A DNA stretch of 7,980 nt, taken from an uncultured Helicobacter sp. Its GTDB lineage: Bacteria; Campylobacterota; Campylobacteria; Campylobacterales; Helicobacteraceae. Shown piece after piece: positions 6,280 through 7,980 of this stretch (positions within the stretch are counted from its first letter, which is position 1; the number at the start of each line of letters is the position of its first letter). The notes below the pieces were generated by a model, which did not search any database, had not been told where the DNA came from, and saw nothing but the letters and a program-made list of their open reading frames with translations. The translations under genes and the position numbers were made by a program. The stretch lies in NCBI GenBank assembly GCA_944325775.1, contig CALVBL010000035.1:1-7980 (forward strand). The letters run 5' to 3'.

Positions 6280-7980
6280 TTATAAAAAAGTTTTTTCTCG
6301 CTCGTGTATTTTTGTTACTTTTCCCTCACTGATTTCTACGACCTTATTGGCAAGCTCGATGGTGCTTGGTCTATGGGCGATAAGAATGACGATTTTATCC
6401 TTGCGGTTTAGGTGTATGGCTTCCTTGATCAAATCCTCGGTTTGTGAATCTAGCGCGCTTGTCACCTCATCAAGTATGAAAATATCAGGGTTTTTATACA
6501 TAGCTCTAGCGATAGCGATACGCTGCCGCTGCCCACCACTTAAGTTTGTGCCAAACTCATCTAATATCGTGTGAATCCCTTGAGGCATAGCCTGCACATA
6601 TTCATACATTTGCGCGCTTTTTAGTGCCTCTATCACGCGATCTTCATCGACTTCCATACCATAGGCGACATTTTTAGCAATACTATCGTTAAAGATAAAG
6701 ATTCTCTGTGTCACGATAGCGATATTCTCACGCAAGCTCTTTTGCGTGTAGTCTTTGATATTTTTGCCATTGATAAGGATCTCCCCACTCTCGCACTCAT
6801 ACAAGCGCAGTATGAGATTAACCAGTGTGCTTTTGCCACTCCCACTCTTGCCCACAAGTGCAGTAATTTCATTGCGTTTAAAATCTAGGCTAATGCCCTT
6901 AATCGCGTGGTTTTGTTCATAGGAAAAGCTTACATTTTTAACTTGTATAGAATCTATGGGCTTTGTGAGTGTGTGCGTGCCATCTGTGATATGAGAGGTT
7001 TTGCCAAGGATCTCAAAGATTCTATCACTTGCCACGATCGCACCCTGCATATTGCCCCAAATATTTACGAGCTTTTTAAGCGGGGTGAATATCATAAAAA
7101 GTGCCGCAGCAAATGATCCGAACTCTTCAGCCGTGAGCTTCCCAGCCTGAATCTCAATAGTCGCGGCATACACGATCCCAGCCAACGCCACCGCACCTAG
7201 CAGCTCCATTAGCGGCGTGGTGAGCTCCCCCACGCGCACAGACTTCATACTGATTTTTAGGAATTGCTTGTTTTGGTCTTTGAAGTGCTCTGCTTCAAGC
7301 TTTTCGCCATTGCTTGCCTTGATGATCTCGATATTATTGAAAATCTCGGTGAGCTTGGAGGTGATATCGGCATTTTTTTCTTGCAGGGAGCGAGCGTATT
7401 TTTTCATCTTGCGGATAATCATATTAATCGGTATGAGCGCAAGCGGGATCACGATAAGCCCGATAACCGCGAGTTTGGGGCTTTGGTAAAACACCACGCA
7501 AACAAGCCCAATAATCGTGCTAAACTCGCGGATAAACTCCGTAATGTAGTTAGAGACTGCCATACGGATAATGCCAATATCGTTGGTAATGCGCGACATT
7601 AGCTCCCCGCCACGCATTTTGTTAAAAAATTCTAGCTCAAGGCTTAGCATATGCCCAAGCATTCTATCTCGCACCTGACGCACGATATCCTGCCCGATAA
7701 AATTCATAAAATACGACTGCACATAGGTCCCACCGGCTTTGCCCAAATAAATCACGATGATAAGTAGCGGCATAGCAATCGCAAGGAGATTATTATGTGC
7801 CATATCTTCAAAGCTAAAAAGAAGAGTGTTTTTGGGGACTTTTCCCATAAGCGTGCCTAGCAGCGGCTCAACCATATAGGTTACCCCTGCCGTGCAGAGT
7901 GCCGCCACCAAGGACGCGCTTACAGCGATGATAAATGAAGTGTAATGCCCCTTGATATAGGGCAAAAAGCGTCTAAAAAA
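6280..7980 (-). CDS. msbA: MsbA-type lipid A/multidrug ABC exporter, N-terminus cut by window edge
   Basis: This is a half-transporter with a fused membrane domain and ATPase. Numbering from the Leu codon at 7965-7963: hydrophobic segments lie at about 9-32, 60-76, 143-160, 164-184, 252-269 and 284-296, the type-1 exporter six-helix domain. The ATPase has Walker A GKSGSGKST (372-380), Q-loop Gln420, signature LSGGQ (475-479), Walker B IFILDE ending in Asp499-Glu500, D-loop SALD, and switch His531 in IAHRPST. The frame stays open to the window edge (FFRRF before LPYIKG), so the true start is outside and the TTG at 7965 is not the likely start. MsbA flips the lipid A core across the inner membrane; family members also export drugs, so the substrate is inferred from the overall MsbA-like sequence. 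The gene ends at TAA 6282-6280 with no GC-rich terminator behind it, so some read-through into frdCAB is possible. Confidence 0.85.
   Translation of the reverse strand, partial: FFRRFLPYIKGHYTSFIIAVSASLVAALCTAGVTYMVEPLLGTLMGKVPKNTLLFSFEDMAHNNLLAIAMPLLIIVIYLGKAGGTYVQSYFMNFIGQDIVRQVRDRMLGHMLSLELEFFNKMRGGELMSRITNDIGIIRMAVSNYITEFIREFSTIIGLVCVVFYQSPKLAVIGLIVIPLALIPINMIIRKMKKYARSLQEKNADITSKLTEIFNNIEIIKASNGEKLEAEHFKDQNKQFLKISMKSVRVGELTTPLMELLGAVALAGIVYAATIEIQAGKLTAEEFGSFAAALFMIFTPLKKLVNIWGNMQGAIVASDRIFEILGKTSHITDGTHTLTKPIDSIQVKNVSFSYEQNHAIKGISLDFKRNEITALVGKSGSGKSTLVNLILRLYECESGEILINGKNIKDYTQKSLRENIAIVTQRIFIFNDSIAKNVAYGMEVDEDRVIEALKSAQMYEYVQAMPQGIHTILDEFGTNLSGGQRQRIAIARAMYKNPDIFILDEVTSALDSQTEDLIKEAIHLNRKDKIVILIAHRPSTIELANKVVEISEGKVTKIHEREKTFL

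Noticed and set aside
6250..6290. Rho-independent terminator after msbA
   Set aside because: Only AT-only palindromes such as CTTTTTAAAAG are present; no GC-containing stem precedes the T-rich runs.
7963..7965. TTG at 7965 as the start of msbA
   Set aside because: The frame continues open to the window edge with typical MsbA-like residues (FFRRF) upstream, and no ribosome binding site precedes the TTG.

Overview
The window most likely comes from a Helicobacter-type epsilonproteobacterium, probably an enterohepatic species rather than H. pylori (inference). The evidence is the partial guanylate kinase / glutamate-rich acidic protein / NucT neighbourhood, which as I recall matches a Helicobacter cluster, and a fumarate reductase in the order frdC-frdA-frdB whose key residues fall at almost the same numbers as in Wolinella succinogenes quinol:fumarate reductase. 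The DNA looks moderately AT-rich. There is no sign of transfer, no mobile element, no CRISPR array, and no tRNA or rRNA gene.

Layout. Positions 1-50 hold the first 16 codons of gmk (minus strand, cut by the window edge). It overlaps by 4 bases the stop of a 674-residue, extremely acidic protein (47-2071, minus), which has a receiver-like N-terminal domain, a long disordered middle and a short ordered C-terminus. A 64-base divergent intergenic region with overlapping -10 elements separates this from nucT (2136-2693, plus), a secreted or membrane-anchored single-HKD phospholipase D-type nuclease. nucT meets frdB tail to tail with 6 bases between the stop codons. The fumarate reductase operon (6183 down to 2700, minus) is tightly packed: frdC/frdA overlap by 4 bases and frdA/frdB by 1. 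A 96-base AT-rich gap holding candidate frd promoter elements and a perfect 6-4-6 inverted repeat separates frdC from the end of an MsbA-type ABC exporter gene (6280-7980, minus), whose N-terminus runs off the right edge. No gene-free stretch exceeds 100 bases.

How the parts work together. FrdC (dihaem cytochrome b), FrdA (covalent FAD) and FrdB (three Fe-S clusters) form a membrane-bound menaquinol:fumarate reductase for anaerobic or microaerobic respiration. MsbA would flip the lipid A core across the inner membrane. NucT-type nucleases act at the cell surface or in the periplasm and are linked to nucleic acid processing and DNA uptake. The acidic protein is translationally coupled to gmk and its function is unknown.

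Most of the window is ordinary core genome. The points worth a second look are the acidic pseudo-receiver protein with its diverged Leu/Asp repeats, a strong excess of the 7-mer AGAATCT/AGATTCT across genes and codon phases, the back-to-back promoter at 2101-2107, and the inverted repeat upstream of frdC.
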